A stretch of 64,000 bases of DNA from Styela clava (lineage: Eukaryota > Chordata > Ascidiacea > Stolidobranchia > Styelidae). Positions 11,737 to 23,956 of this stretch are shown piece after piece. Location: assembly GCF_964204865.1 (NCBI RefSeq), contig NC_135258.1, positions 20,425,083-20,489,082 on the forward strand, in the 5' to 3' direction. Position numbers and translations under genes: made by a program. The notes under the pieces are model-generated. The model saw only the letters and a program-made list of their open reading frames with translations, was not told the origin of the DNA and did not search any database. The first letter of the stretch is position 1; every line of letters begins with the position of its first letter.

Positions 11737-11744
11737 ATCTAAGG

Positions 11745-12766
11745 TATTGTGTCTCACATTCCAATATGCACTTCTTTTTATTGCAGTCCAAAGTTTCGAT
11801 CCAACCATGAAAGACCGCGAAGGATACTGGTGAAGTCTTCACCATGAGCACCCTTAAATGGGTGGGAAACTCATAAACAACGAAATCTGTTTGGCTCAAT
11901 TGAATTTAGTTTTCAAATCTGTCGCCTATTTTCAGTCCATTCTACAGTATATATTGTTTGCAGCGCATTCCGGTCGGGCTTTGGATTCGTAAAAGTGCAT
12001 TTCGACTGGTGCAATATAATATAATCGTCTGCAACGAGTGCTGCATTCTGCTACTATTATGATGGGCGTATACAATTCCGCTTCTGTCCGAACGAAACAT
12101 GCTGTATTCGGCAGTACGATTATTTGACATCGTGAGGCTATGACTTTGCTAGTTACGTTTATCATCGACAGACCGCCCATACACCATCCTAAGACCGATC
12201 GCCGCACGTCGGGTTGACGAGAACCGAGTAAAGAAACGCACGAACAAAGAGAAAAACCATCAAGCAGCCATTACTCCGCTCTCCCTTCTCTTTTTTGTGT
12301 GTGTTTGGCGCAACATATTTATCTCTCCCATTGGTCGATACGTTGTTTGTCGAAGTTGTGTAGAAGGCGCGCGAACTCGAGCGTTTCAAACTGCGAGAAG
12401 GCTTGAAATTTTTAAAGGGCGCTACTCGATTTCAATTTTTAGTAATCGATATACTCCAAAAACTCATCGTTTATGAAATTAGATATAGATATATCTGTTT
12501 TATTATATCTTAATAATAAAAGTGTGCAATTATTTTTAAATTTTGTATTGTGTTTCGAAGCTTTTTGTGTCGAGCCTCTTCCTTTAATTTAATTTTTTCA
12601 TTACGTTTCCGGGTGCTCTACGGGCATACGTGTAACGTATAACGCCAATGACTGAAGAGAGTCTACTTTGTTTTCTCTTTATTCTTTGTTTCTGGCGTTT
12701 GGCTGCACTTTCTTGTTTGTTATATATAGTTTTTATCATTATTTTGTAAAATTGAGGAACACGCCG
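11745..12766. other. Upstream region of the HMG-box gene
   Basis: No gene or repeat recognised. A TATATATAG stretch at 12721-12729, about 40 bases before the start codon, could be a TATA-like promoter element or chance AT-rich sequence. Open frames on the minus strand at 11932-12389 show no family motifs. Confidence 0.3.
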
Positions 12767-15700
12767 ATGGCCGGTGAGTGTTAATTATATAATAAACAAA
12801 TAAAATAATTTAATCAGCAATGTCAGCCGTAGTGTTAAATTGCTTCAGTTGTTAGTCTGCGGCATTTTATCGCAATTTTCACGTTTGTTCTTTATTTTCT
12901 GACCGCTATTACGGTTTACATTAAATATTGCCAGCTTCGACGCGGCGCTTGTCTCGCATTACGCAAGGGCCAGGTTGTTGCTTACGTTTCCGATCGATGG
13001 GATATTTTCAAGTGTAATCGTGCAGTAAACAATAAAACATTACAATGCAACATTTATCGGATATACAGCCGTAAATTCCACTAAACAGCATTTACAAACT
13101 TAGATCAGCCGCTTTATCGGTTCAGAATATTTGAGCAAGCATTTGGCTGTTTCAGTGTTTGGTTATGGCTTGCAGCAGGCGTGTGTTACTGCTGTACTGC
13201 CTTAACCAGCTTTTTCAAGTTTTGCATTTTAAATCATGAGGCCAAAATGATAGTTGATTCTGTAATAGTCTACTTGTGCAGTGTGACAGTGAAAACCAAC
13301 ATACAGACATTTTGCAGTCTGGCAGTAGTACAGTACAGCACACTATCCAAATTCCAAGAATTTGGCTCAATAAAACAAACACTCCATGTGTCTCACAAAC
13401 GAGGGGCGTCTGGGACCACGACAGATGCTTCATATCACGCCATGCTTGTCTCAATAATAATCTAAATTAATCGCTAAATTAATTTTTTCCCTTCAGTAAA
13501 TCTGATTATTTTTTCCCAAGGAATTCAATGATGACGTTACTAGATTGCGCTTTTTTGTAGTATTTTGCGCAACATCATTATACTGTATTATTACCGATAT
13601 TGAGGGACAACAATGTCCAGACGTCTCCCGAAGGAGGGGTGTCTGATCATCTGTAAAATGGGTTTCTCTGAAACGGGACAATGTCACCCGATTTGTATAG
13701 TGTGCCGTACTGTAGTATGTCATTATATGCATTACTGTCTTGACCATACATGCATGCTGCTGCGTGACTTGTCTACTGTTGCGTATAAGCTTTCTAATAA
13801 ATACTGGAAAATGCAGACAGTCTTCTATGAAATCTTGCTCTGTAGGGTGCTTCAAGTTAATATTTGAATATCATTTCTGGGGTTGAGGGATCTGGATAAT
13901 AGGTCTCCATCATATTATAAACTAATGAACCATGGAAGTTTGCATCTAAGTTTGAAAATCCAAGATAAATATAATTGTGTGGTGCCAGTCATTAATTAGA
14001 ATATAGTTTTGTAAGAGTGGATTTCCATGCGAATGTATTTCTACTGGCTGGGGAGATTTTTGCCAGAATTTAGTTTTGATTAGAATTTATGCTTGTCACT
14101 GGTTTAAAAATCTTCCAATAAGAAGACGTCGTTGGGCACTACCCTCGTGTCAGCCATTGAATAACAGAATCTGATTCCTGAGGGGAAATTGACATGAAAA
14201 ACCTGCTCTCCAATAACTCAATTTTTAGAAGTTCAATTTGTAATATGCTGTTCTCGTGAGCAATTCCTGTGAAAGTTTATTCGCAAATAATTACATCCTA
14301 ACAAAAATCCATTCACAAATTATTTAATGAATAAATCGTTGGCTTTTTGTCCATTCACTCCTCCATTCTGTTGGGGCCTCGCATCTGGTTATCATTCTAT
14401 GTCAAACGTACATGGATAGCTAATCAGTGGAGGAAGCTGAAAATATCCACCAGTTTGCATGATTCATGGGGGCGTGAATTCAGATATTACAGATTATCCA
14501 CTAATAGTACAGCACACTTTACAGATTGAGCGACTTTGTCTGGTTTCAGAGAATTCAATTTCGCTGATAAACAGACACCCCTTCTTTCGGGGACATCTAA
14601 ACATTGTTGTAAAATATCGGTAAAAATACAGTAAAATGAAGTTGCGCAATAAACTAACAAGAAGCGCACTCTAAAAACGTCATCATCATTGAATTCCTCT
14701 GGAAAAAATATTTCATCGTGGCATTCAAGAGTTTTTAGCAAAAGACAGCAATTTTGGTCACGTGATGGCCACGATTAGTTTAGATTATTATCTAGACAAG
14801 CATGGCGCGAGATATGACGCATCTTTCTTCGTGCCAGACGCCTTTCGTGTGTGAGACACATGGAGTGTTTATTTTATTGAACCAAATGACGGGACATCTT
14901 GGAATTTGGTAACTGTGCGCTACTGACTAAGTTTTCAAACCAGAATCCATGAGGGTGATGGCTTGTGGATTCATAACACTTAGAACCGCCGTCATGACTG
15001 CTGGCACTTATGGCTTCGTTTATGCGTCTGAAATTATTAACTAGGTAGCTATTTCTATATCAAGAATAGCGCTCCTAACCATCGAGAGAAGACTATTTTG
15101 CCATCTGTAATGTCTTGTCCTCTTTCCAGTTGATAAAAATGAAAATTCCTTCTGTGTCTGAGAAATTGTATAACGCAGCAGTTTTGGACTGCTGTCATAC
15201 TTGTGAAGGGTACATGTACTGTGTCATAGGCCAGTATGGTCTTAAACATGTATCCCATCTCTGTTATATCGTTTAATTATTATGCAGATACTGTTACATT
15301 TTTGAGGCAAATAAACATACAGTTGTGTTGTTGACAGTTTAAGTAATTGTAATTTGTCTATCAATTTCCATATATAATTTTAATGTTTTTGTTTTTAGAT
15401 GGTCAACAAGGACAGAGCGGCCAGCAGCAGTTCAATGCGAATGATTATTACTTGAAGCAGCAAGCTGTGCGGATGCTTAGTGCAATTCAAAAAGGATGTA
15501 TGTATTAGTTGAATATATTGGAATATTTCTATGTATCTATGGTGTGGGGCTAAAATCTACGGTGTGGGGCTAAAATCTACCAGGCTCTACCGCTTAATCT
15601 TTTACTTGGCTGGTTGTCAATTCCCATTCAGTATAGGATAATATGAAATATGCCACTGTCGACTTGATGGCATTTGTAGTAGTGTAATTGAGCTATCTGC

Positions 15701-18700
15701 AGGTCATCTGAAACACCGGCAATTGTTTGCTCTTATTGATCAGACTCAATCTTAATTTGGTATGAGCCTGGTACTTGCTATATCTTCAATATTCAAGTGG
15801 TTGATATCCAATGTGTCGTATGGAATATATCTCTAGTAATCTGGTCTAGATGTTGTTTGATACCTGTATTTTGATTCTTAAGTAGGGATAAAAACATTTT
15901 ATTAGTGGTGTATGTCCATGTTTTTTAAATTAAATCAAAAGAATGCAAATTATGTTTGATGCCCAATAAAATTCTGTGGGTATTCAATAAAATAATCTTG
16001 CTGCAGTAACCGTAGGCTAATTATTTTCTAGTGGTGAATTGAATGGTGGCGCATCTTAAGTGAATTGCAATAAAAAGGCAGTTGGATGAATATTCTCATA
16101 ACTGTACAAGCTGTTGGCTATAGTGAAGATAGAAATGTAACACTTTGGTTGCAATTTTTCAAAGAGTTATGCCCTTTTCTCATCATGAAGATTGATTCAA
16201 ATTATTAACTATTTCATTTTATTGCTCAGACAATGACAACTTCCAAACAGCACAGGTGTCAATGCCAAACAGTCAAACTGGCCAGCAGGTCTCTGTTTAT
16301 ATGAACCACCAGGTAATTGCATTCTACTGGTAATTATTGATTATTACAATTTTGCCAGATCAAAGGCTGGTTTTGTGTGACACAATGTGATATATGATAT
16401 CTTTCTCTGTAACTAACTAACTTGCATTTTCTTATGTTCTATTCTTGTTGCTAAATAATTTGCTTAACCAGGAAATAATTATTTCATCATTTTCAGGTTG
16501 GTAACAGTCCACTGTCACAACAACAGCAGCAGCAACACCAACAAACACAACAACAACAACAACAGCAGGGACATCAACAGCAACAACCAACAACAAGTTC
16601 ACACAACGTGCAGCATCAACAGTTACAACATCAGTTGCAGCAGGTGTGTTATGACACAGTATGTTGTTTAGATCAGGAAATAGTGATTACAGTAATTTTA
16701 CATATCCTATATTTAAAGTAGACGAATATTGGAGACATATTAGTCATGTCCAAGAGGCAACAACAGTATCAAAATTATTTTATGTAGCAATGATTTTCTT
16801 AGTGTTTAGACCACTTGGAGAAACATTCGAATCTAATTTATAGGTTTGTAAAGCACAATTCTTATTTCTACACCTAGGTACAGCAAGCCCAGCAGCAGTT
16901 TCAACAAATGCAGCAGCTAGCTCAAATGCAGCAACAGTTCCAACAACAATATAACACTGGTGGGGGAAGCACAAGTTCCAACAGTAGCAATCTTTCCATC
17001 AGTGGTGGATCAAGCCTAACACATGATACCTCAACGTTTTCCCCCTCAAGGAGGGGCCGAAAACCCACAGATAAACGCAAACGAAAGCGGCACACTTTTG
17101 TTAAGCGTCCAACAACCGCATACCTCTATTTTGTGTCCAAATACAGAGAAACTTTAAAAGAAGCAGGAGAAGTTGTTCCTAAAGTGTGTATTTTATTATT
17201 TCATTATATTTGGTGCAACAAGATGCTATTATTTTCCTTTCCCATTCGTTTATTACTTATTGATTTTAATCGGTAAGTATGTTGATAAGTATTTGTCTGT
17301 TAGATGCACGCGATATCTCACGAAAGCGAGATTGAATCTGCTCCAGATTTTGCATGTGCATTCATCTTATCTCGGACCAGAAGCCTATTGATTTTGGGCG
17401 AATTATGTCGTATAATTAGCGAGTTATTAATTAATTAGTGATGAGACACAAGGTGTCGCTATGGAGTAAGAGCGCAGTTTTGGGGATCCCCCAACTTTCG
17501 ATCGATAAGTCTTCGGTCTCTGACCGATATTCTCGTTTTGTTACAGTTAGGTAATTAAGTATTCATTCTACTTCAGGCCAAGATTATAACACAAGCATGT
17601 GCGGAGAAATGGCGGCACATGACAGAAGATGAGAAGGAGCCATTCTTAGAGCTGGCACGACGAGATAGAGAACGGTGGCAACAAGACAAGTCGTTAGAAA
17701 AAAGGCCTCGGGATCCAAACAGACCAAAACGACCACCCTCTGCTTATTTCTTATTTTTAGCAGATTTTCGGAAGTCATATCCTAACAAGACAGATCCAGC
17801 AAAGGTTTGGATACATTGTTTGTTATATCTTGATTATAATATGATTAGTTCAGATGCTTGTGTCCATGCAACTATCTATTCTTTCGTACATGTTAAATCT
17901 GTTTGTTTATTCAGCCATAGGGACAAAGGCTGTTATCAACTGTTGTAAATTTTACAGGAAATTACCAAGAAAGCAGGAGAACAATGGAATGGCCTTTCAG
18001 ACATGGAAAAGACGCCATATTACCGAAATGCTCAAGTAGAACGAGCGAAATGGGAGTTAGATTTAGAGGCGTACAAGCAGTCGGTATGTCATTTTTGAAA
18101 TTTTTATCTTTATGTTACAGCTCTTGCTTTGTTAAATCGTATTTATTATTATTATCCATTGCGTTAGAATTTCTAGAGAGCAGGATTGCTAGATTCATGC
18201 TTTTAAATATTTGGAATTTAATCAAGATTTCATTAAAATGGAATAATTTGGTTATATGACAAAATTTAATTCATATCTAGCAATCGTTCTGTCTGGCTAG
18301 CATGAATCTGGTTATCTCTCATTTAGTAATCTTGCTTTCTAGCAATCTCTCGGTACACACAAACAAGAGGTTGCCGCTTGGAAAGAACTGGTGAGTTCTC
18401 TGGTGTTTAAATTTACTGTTTCGTATCTGCATTTATTTGAGTATTGGTCAGAATGACTCTTATAAATGATATTATGATGTAGGTGCCGTGATTTCATCAT
18501 AAGATCATTTTTATGTATTTCTGATATCTCTGTACTTTATTGATAGATCTGGTGTTTTAAGCATATATATGTATACAACAATATTAATTTCATTGCTTGT
18601 ATATTTACATGCTTTATCAAGTTTCATATTCTTATATGTAAAATAGCTGGCATTGATATTATATGCATGTGATTAAATAGTGAACTTGGGAAATGTCCAG

Positions 18701-20535
18701 TGAACACTTATTGTTCTGACCTCGGATATCTGTTCCTGAAAGTAGATTTTACTGTATATGCATCTGGTATTTACTTTGATTTGCAGCAAAAAGGAAATAC
18801 TTCAATGAATAGAGGTTTGACCATCAATTCGAACCAACATGTTGGTTCTTCATCGGACGTTTCATCGCCATCACCTGGAACAAATGTAACATCAATGCCT
18901 AATTTGATGGCAGGACAAGCCAACTTGATGGGTGGCACAATTTCATCCGTACCCGTAGCAGAATCGCCATCACCTGTTAACGCTGGTTTGGGTCAGTCAA
19001 TGCAGCAGCAACAGCAGCAGTCACCTCAGGGCTCTTCTCAGACTGTTTATGCATATCCTACACACCACATGCTCGGTGGTACTCAGGCCTCAAATTTACA
19101 GGTGAGAACAAGAATTATTAATTTGATCAGGAACAGGGGTTTGCAAACTGCGGCCCGCAAGAAAAAATTGTGTGGCCCGCGGAAAAGTGTCAATTTTGGA
19201 TGGTGTATCTGCGAAACAAGTTTTTAGTTTAATTAATCTGGTAGTCTCTTTGCGTCACAAAGTCTATATCTGTGTGACACTGTCATATTAATAAAACTAG
19301 CTTGCAAAATCCAGTTGCAAAATACACAATGTTATAAAAACATGTTTCTCACTGAATTTGTTCAAAGTTGGTGTGAGTTTGAATAGCAAGTTTTCTCGAG
19401 AAATTTATGCGTTTCAACTCACCATTTCTGCAAGGACCCCTAACAATGCAGTAAGATCAATAACGAAATGGATTGATGTTCCAGTTCCAAGCTCACCACC
19501 TCTTTCAATAATAGGCCTCAAAGATTCGGATGTGGGTTTCTACACCCAAAGTGAATCTATTTGAGAACTTCTTTTATATGGCATGGTTTCAAGTAAATGT
19601 GACTTAGAAATGTCTTGGCCTTAAAATTATAAATTGTGATTTAATCATATGAATGAAATATAGGAAATCCTAACTCTTCAATTCTGATTCAGTTTCACAC
19701 TGCAAGATGAAGAGGTCTGAAGAAGATCACTAGCATTGTACTGATGTCTTGAGTTGAAGACAATGTAGCAACATTTCATCTCGTTTTAAAGGACATCTTC
19801 AATTCCACGAGGCCAAAAAGTACATGGCATATGTTCAGGGCCACACAGCCTCAACTCGTGGGATGAGCTGATGGGTCAGTATTATAATCACACGGAGGGG
19901 CCCAGCGTCAACCTTTCCATTTTCACAAGTTTGTATATATCTTTCAACGCCAACTATTCTAATCTCTGTTGCTGACTGCAGCTAGAGAACAAATGTTTTG
20001 TAATTGTACCTCAGTTGGCCCAATGGGTTTTATTTCTATATTATGATCATGGACTTTGCTTTATTAATAATGGATTAAAATTTTTGTTTTTGATGTTGTT
20101 GACTCATCTTGGCTATTTTTGGCCTGAAAACCTTAGTGACCTCAATCTAGTGGTGCTGAAGGAATAATAACACTGAGTTTGGCTTCATTTTTTTTTTATA
20201 GTATTGTGAAAAATGGGTCATTATCTCTGGAACTCAAACTTGGCCAAAAATTATTAAGAATCTGTGTTGGTCAATATAGTTATTCTACTTCTGTTTTGTT
20301 CATCACCTAAAAATAAACAAATATAGATGGGCACCTTGAAAGTTTCATATTTTGCTAAATTAGATTTTATGCTCGTACCTCATTTTGGGCCACAGTCATT
20401 AAGTTTGCCAATTTTGCCTTCCATTCACTTTTTTTCTGTAAAGGTTACTTTAATAGGTTATCGTTGCAATTTTCTTCACTGTCATACCAGCTCAGAACTG
20501 CGGATGAAACTGCCCCATTCAAAAGATGTCATTAA
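12767..20535 (+). CDS. Glutamine-rich protein with two HMG boxes (HMGB/DSP1-like)
   Basis: Exons read from splice sites and continuous phase: 12767-12773, 15399-15497, 16230-16312, 16497-16643, 16878-17183, 17577-17804, 17958-18083, 18343-18390, 18787-19101 and a tentative last exon 20491-20535. All introns are GT-AG. Together they give about 467 residues. Residues 1-150 are Gln-rich. A basic stretch GRKPTDKRKRKR (about 172-183) is a likely nuclear signal. HMG box 1 spans about 187-255 (VKRPTTAYLYF, CAEKWRHMTEDEK). HMG box 2 spans about 262-332 (DPNRPKRPPSAYFLF, GEQWNGLSDMEKTPYY). A Ser/Gln/Met-rich tail follows. HMG boxes bend DNA; a Gln-rich N-terminus before two boxes resembles insect DSP1, a co-repressor/architectural factor, but orthology is not proven. 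The last exon (stop TAA 20533-20535) is supported only by phase and a good acceptor. Confidence 0.85.
13311..14940. repeat. Large imperfect inverted repeat in HMG gene intron 1
   Basis: The left arm (about 13311-13690) pairs with the right arm (about 14500-14940, read in reverse). Shared pieces include AACACTCCATGTGTCTCACA, CGTCTGG, CATGCTTGTCT, AATAATCTAAA, GAATTCAATGATGA, TTTACCGATATT and GGGGTGTCTG. The arms are about 380-430 bp with perhaps 75-80% identity by eye, separated by about 800 bp with no recognisable gene. This may be a foldback-type or long-TIR DNA element. I could not fix its ends or a target duplication. The small ORFs inside each arm are chance. Confidence 0.75.
15541..15580 (+). 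repeat. Perfect 20-bp tandem duplication in intron 2
   Basis: GGTGTGGGGCTAAAATCTAC occurs twice head to tail with no mismatch, just after the donor of exon 2 (15497). The rest of intron 2 (15581-16229) is unremarkable. Confidence 0.9.
17256..17540 (+). repeat. Dispersed repeat, copy 1 (in HMG gene intron 5)
   Basis: About 285 bp shared with 33479-33768, including TTTTAATCGGTAA, TAGATGCACGCGATATCTCA, CTCCAGATTTTGCATGTGCA, AATTATGTCGTATAATT, ACACAAGGTGTC and CTTCGGTCTCTGACCGATAT. The similarity ends just upstream of the exon 6 acceptor (AG at 17575-17576). In the better copy, CTTATCGATCGA at the start is matched by its complement TCGATCGATAAG near the end, suggesting a short non-autonomous DNA element. 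Type unknown. Confidence 0.8.
19134..19470 (+). mobile_element. Diverged hAT-type remnant related to 27017-27884
   Basis: It begins CAGGGGTTTGCAAACTGCGG and continues with GCGGCCCGC and TGGCCCGCGG, like the element at 27017. Further shared parts are CATTTCTGCAAGGACCCCTA and GAGATCAATAAC-like sequence around 19425-19465. Its right end and target duplication were not found. It lies in the long intron after HMG exon 9. Confidence 0.7.
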
Positions 20536-23500
20536 ATTTTTGTACAGTGCCTTGATATTGGGGAGGCGTGATACATTTTGCGGCTCGGCACCATGATTCT
20601 GAATACAGCCTGGCCTATTACAGTGCTGCCAAACATCCTATAAAATTTCGGCTAATGAAAATTTTAATTTGCATATATTCCAGACTTGACTCGAGTTTGA
20701 TAATAGACGACAAAACGATTTCATTTTAGAATATTTATTTTTGAATTGATTCGGATTCATGATAAATGAGTTAGAATTGTATTGATTGGACTGGTGAACA
20801 ACTTTTGATTGCTAAACATTTCGCCCAAGTATATTTGATTAGTCTACCTCAATTTCTGCTTGCGCAAATAATTTATTTTTGTAACAAGTCTCTCGTCTTA
20901 GTTTTTCAAGTTGATTTTTAGTTGTCTACTGTTCCTGACTACATTGAAACATGATCATGGTCAAGTGTCTTGCGACTGAATTATTTTTATGTCATGGTCA
21001 CAGTGTCACTTCACAATGTTGTTTTTATTTTGTTATATTTTGATTAGCGGGTCAATTAACCACCGCTACCGTCATTCCACCATTCCAATTTTCATTAGTA
21101 CAGGAGTAGTAAATAAATTTATACATAATAATGATCTCACGAGCATTCTTGAGATGCTTTGCTTATTGCGATTTTTGCAAACTTATTAAGGTATCTTTAA
21201 TCATGTCCTGTGATTTTTAAAGGACTATTTGTTCTAATTGTTTTATTAACTAACATGTTTATTTTCTATTAAATTAGTTGCTCAAAGTTTGAGTTGATAA
21301 ACTATGAGAGTTTGAAATATTATTAAATACTTATTGTAATGTAGTGAAGTTCACTAATTATTATACAAGTTACTGCCACTTCATTTTTCATTCATTGTAA
21401 TTCTCACGGAGTGGGGGATGGTTTATGTCATTTCTTAAAACGATGCATTTGAACTGTTTCTATTCTTCTATGTCTCAACTACACTCAACAACGTTTATCT
21501 GTATTGGTGCATACCATCAAGTTTTGTGCACTTAATTACCTCTATATGATCTGATTTTTAAAAATTTTCAGTTGACACTTATTTTCTGCTAAGCGTGGTC
21601 CTAAGATTGAACTTAGCTCCGCATTCTTGTTCCACTCTCATAGGCATTGCTTTGTTATAAGTGAATTTTAAAAGCATTTTGACATAAGTATGTCTCATGT
21701 CAAATCAAGAGGAGCAACCCCCTTATTGTGCTATGGTTCTACTTCTAGGTGTTAATTCATTCGACGTATCACTCAAATCAATAACAGTCTATCAACTACC
21801 TCTTTTTTTTATCAAGTACTTGGCTTCAAACCATCCCCTGGTCTTTATTATGTTTATTATCTATTGTTTTAATAATCCATCATCGTTACATGCGGTATCT
21901 ATTATGTAACTAAACATTGCTGTCAAAATGGCACAAATTTGCTATGAATGAGTTGTCAAATTGAGTTCTGCATCCATTGGATGTTTTGAAATTTCAATAC
22001 TGTTACACCCCGTGTTAATTTCTGACATCGCTATTTTGAATGAAATTTTCGTTCTTTTTGGACACCTCTCATTTATAGCTAGTAAGTGTACATTTTGGAT
22101 TGAGATCGTCGTTCGCAGCAAACGTTCCCTACTGAAACTGACAGCATGCGAACCTTTGGAATCTGGGATAAGGTGTCGCTTCCTTTGTTTCAATTTCTAT
22201 TTTATGTAAGCGCAGAATTTTCTTTTTATACAGAAACAAAATACTGCACTGCAAAAGTTGCATGTAGCACGATTTCATGAGTTCGTAAATATGATTCGTA
22301 GATGAATAAATCTTCATAATTTGGTTCATTGTCGCAATATTTTATGCCTAGGATAGGGCAGGTAACAGGTTATATAGTTTTCTATTGCTTTCTCTATGGC
22401 TGTTGTGGAAACACTAAATAATAGGGTTGGTTTTATGCATTGGATTTTCATACTTTACACCAGTGGTTCCCTAAGTTGATTGACCAGGGGCCAAAATTAG
22501 AGAAGAGCAAGGATATTTGGGGACCGGAAAAAGGGGAGCGCCCGTAAGGGGCTGTGCTGGTACTTATAATGATACCGAATTGTTACGAATATACACATGC
22601 TTAAACTGTGATAATGACGTAACAATTGGGAGTATCGTTCCGTAGGCCGTGATTTGCGGACCACTGCTTCAAACCTATTAAAAAGTCAATGAGAGCTTTC
22701 AGTGTTCTGATTTTAGAATGAAAGTGATGACATTAAATCGCAGTACTGTCTTCAAGAAAGGTGATGTGTTATACCAGCTGCCATATTGATAAGAGGGATG
22801 TAGTGCATTGATGGAAATAAACGGATAGTTTGCCATTTTAAGATGAAATCTGCAAAGATTCTTATTTTCGGTTATTTATTTCACTTTCTGACCAAATACC
22901 AATTCCACGAAACTGGCATTTCTGATCACAGCTTTCAACTAAGGAACACCCTTTGTATCTCTAAAAACTGCCTAATTTTTGTTAAAATGCAGTGCTTGGC
23001 TTCAGTCATTTTTTTGCATCAATATCTCGACGTCTGAACTAAAAAACATGTCGAGCCCAGCAAACTATCATTGAATAATTTATTATCACTAATTTTCAAC
23101 AAATCTACGCCATGGAACATTTAAAATCACCATAAACTGAACTATATTATTAAATGAAAAGCAATTGGAATCATGTAAGCTGAAATCATAATCATGAAAT
23201 CTAATCGCTGATTGATGAATAAGATTGCACTAGGGACTGGCCTCCCGTTGTTTTAACAAAAAGCCCACAAATGATACAAACAAGGAAATGCCCAACCTAT
23301 TTTGAAGGTATAATATGACTGTTTTGTAGGACAAATTGAGTTATGAGGTATGAACATGGTCAGCAACACTGCGTTCACAAATAGTCGCTTGTTATGAGTC
23401 AGGAGGATCGATATTTGAACATGAATAATTTGAACAGGTTTTTCCACAGGAATATGAGCAAGAGCGATATTAAGCTGACTATTGATAAACACATCGAACT

Positions 23501-23956
23501 GGTTATTAAGATCGGTAAACCAACGAAAAATGAACACTGGGTGATACAAGAAAAATGTTTTTTCGAAAAAATTTCTTGGAACAAAGGTAAAGAAGAACTA
23601 CAACTCTAAAGGAGACAAAATCATAATTCGATGCCAAATAATTTTTGAGTTGATTCAAGATACAAGAGAATTTTTTTGTATTCATAATAGCAAGATTAGT
23701 GTAATTAGCGAAGATATTTATTGAATAGAAATAAGCCTTCCATAATGGTAATATCAACGTTTCAAAATTACTTATTTGTGCAACTGAGGTCTTACATAAT
23801 CCATAAATAAAGGAAAAACTTGATGAAGCGCACAGGGTAATTGGCAGTAAAAAAATAACAGTCATTCATTGATAAAACAAGACAAATCAAGGAAAATTTG
23901 GTTTTATAATATAACTATTTTATATGACATATAGATAAAAGATGAACTTTAAAAAA
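20536..23956. other. Intergenic region between convergent HMG and SNX4 genes
   Basis: Possible 3' signals are AATAAA at 21112-21117 (plus, for the HMG gene) and TTTATT at 23717-23722 (AATAAA on the minus strand, for SNX4). Apart from the short element at 22461-22666, I see no gene. The ORFs at 21697, 21942 and 23253-23865 are AT-rich and lack motifs. Confidence 0.4.
22461..22666. mobile_element. Short hAT-type element (206 bp)
   Basis: Ends CAGTGGTTCCCTAAG and TTTGCGGACCACTG are imperfect inverted repeats. Flanks CTTTACAC (22453-22460) and CTTCAAAC (22667-22674) match at 6 of 8 positions, an aged target duplication. Non-coding. Confidence 0.75.

Noticed and set aside
13181-13867. ORFs of 84-120 codons on both strands
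   Set aside because: They lie in the arms of the intron 1 inverted repeat, with no motif and no splice support.
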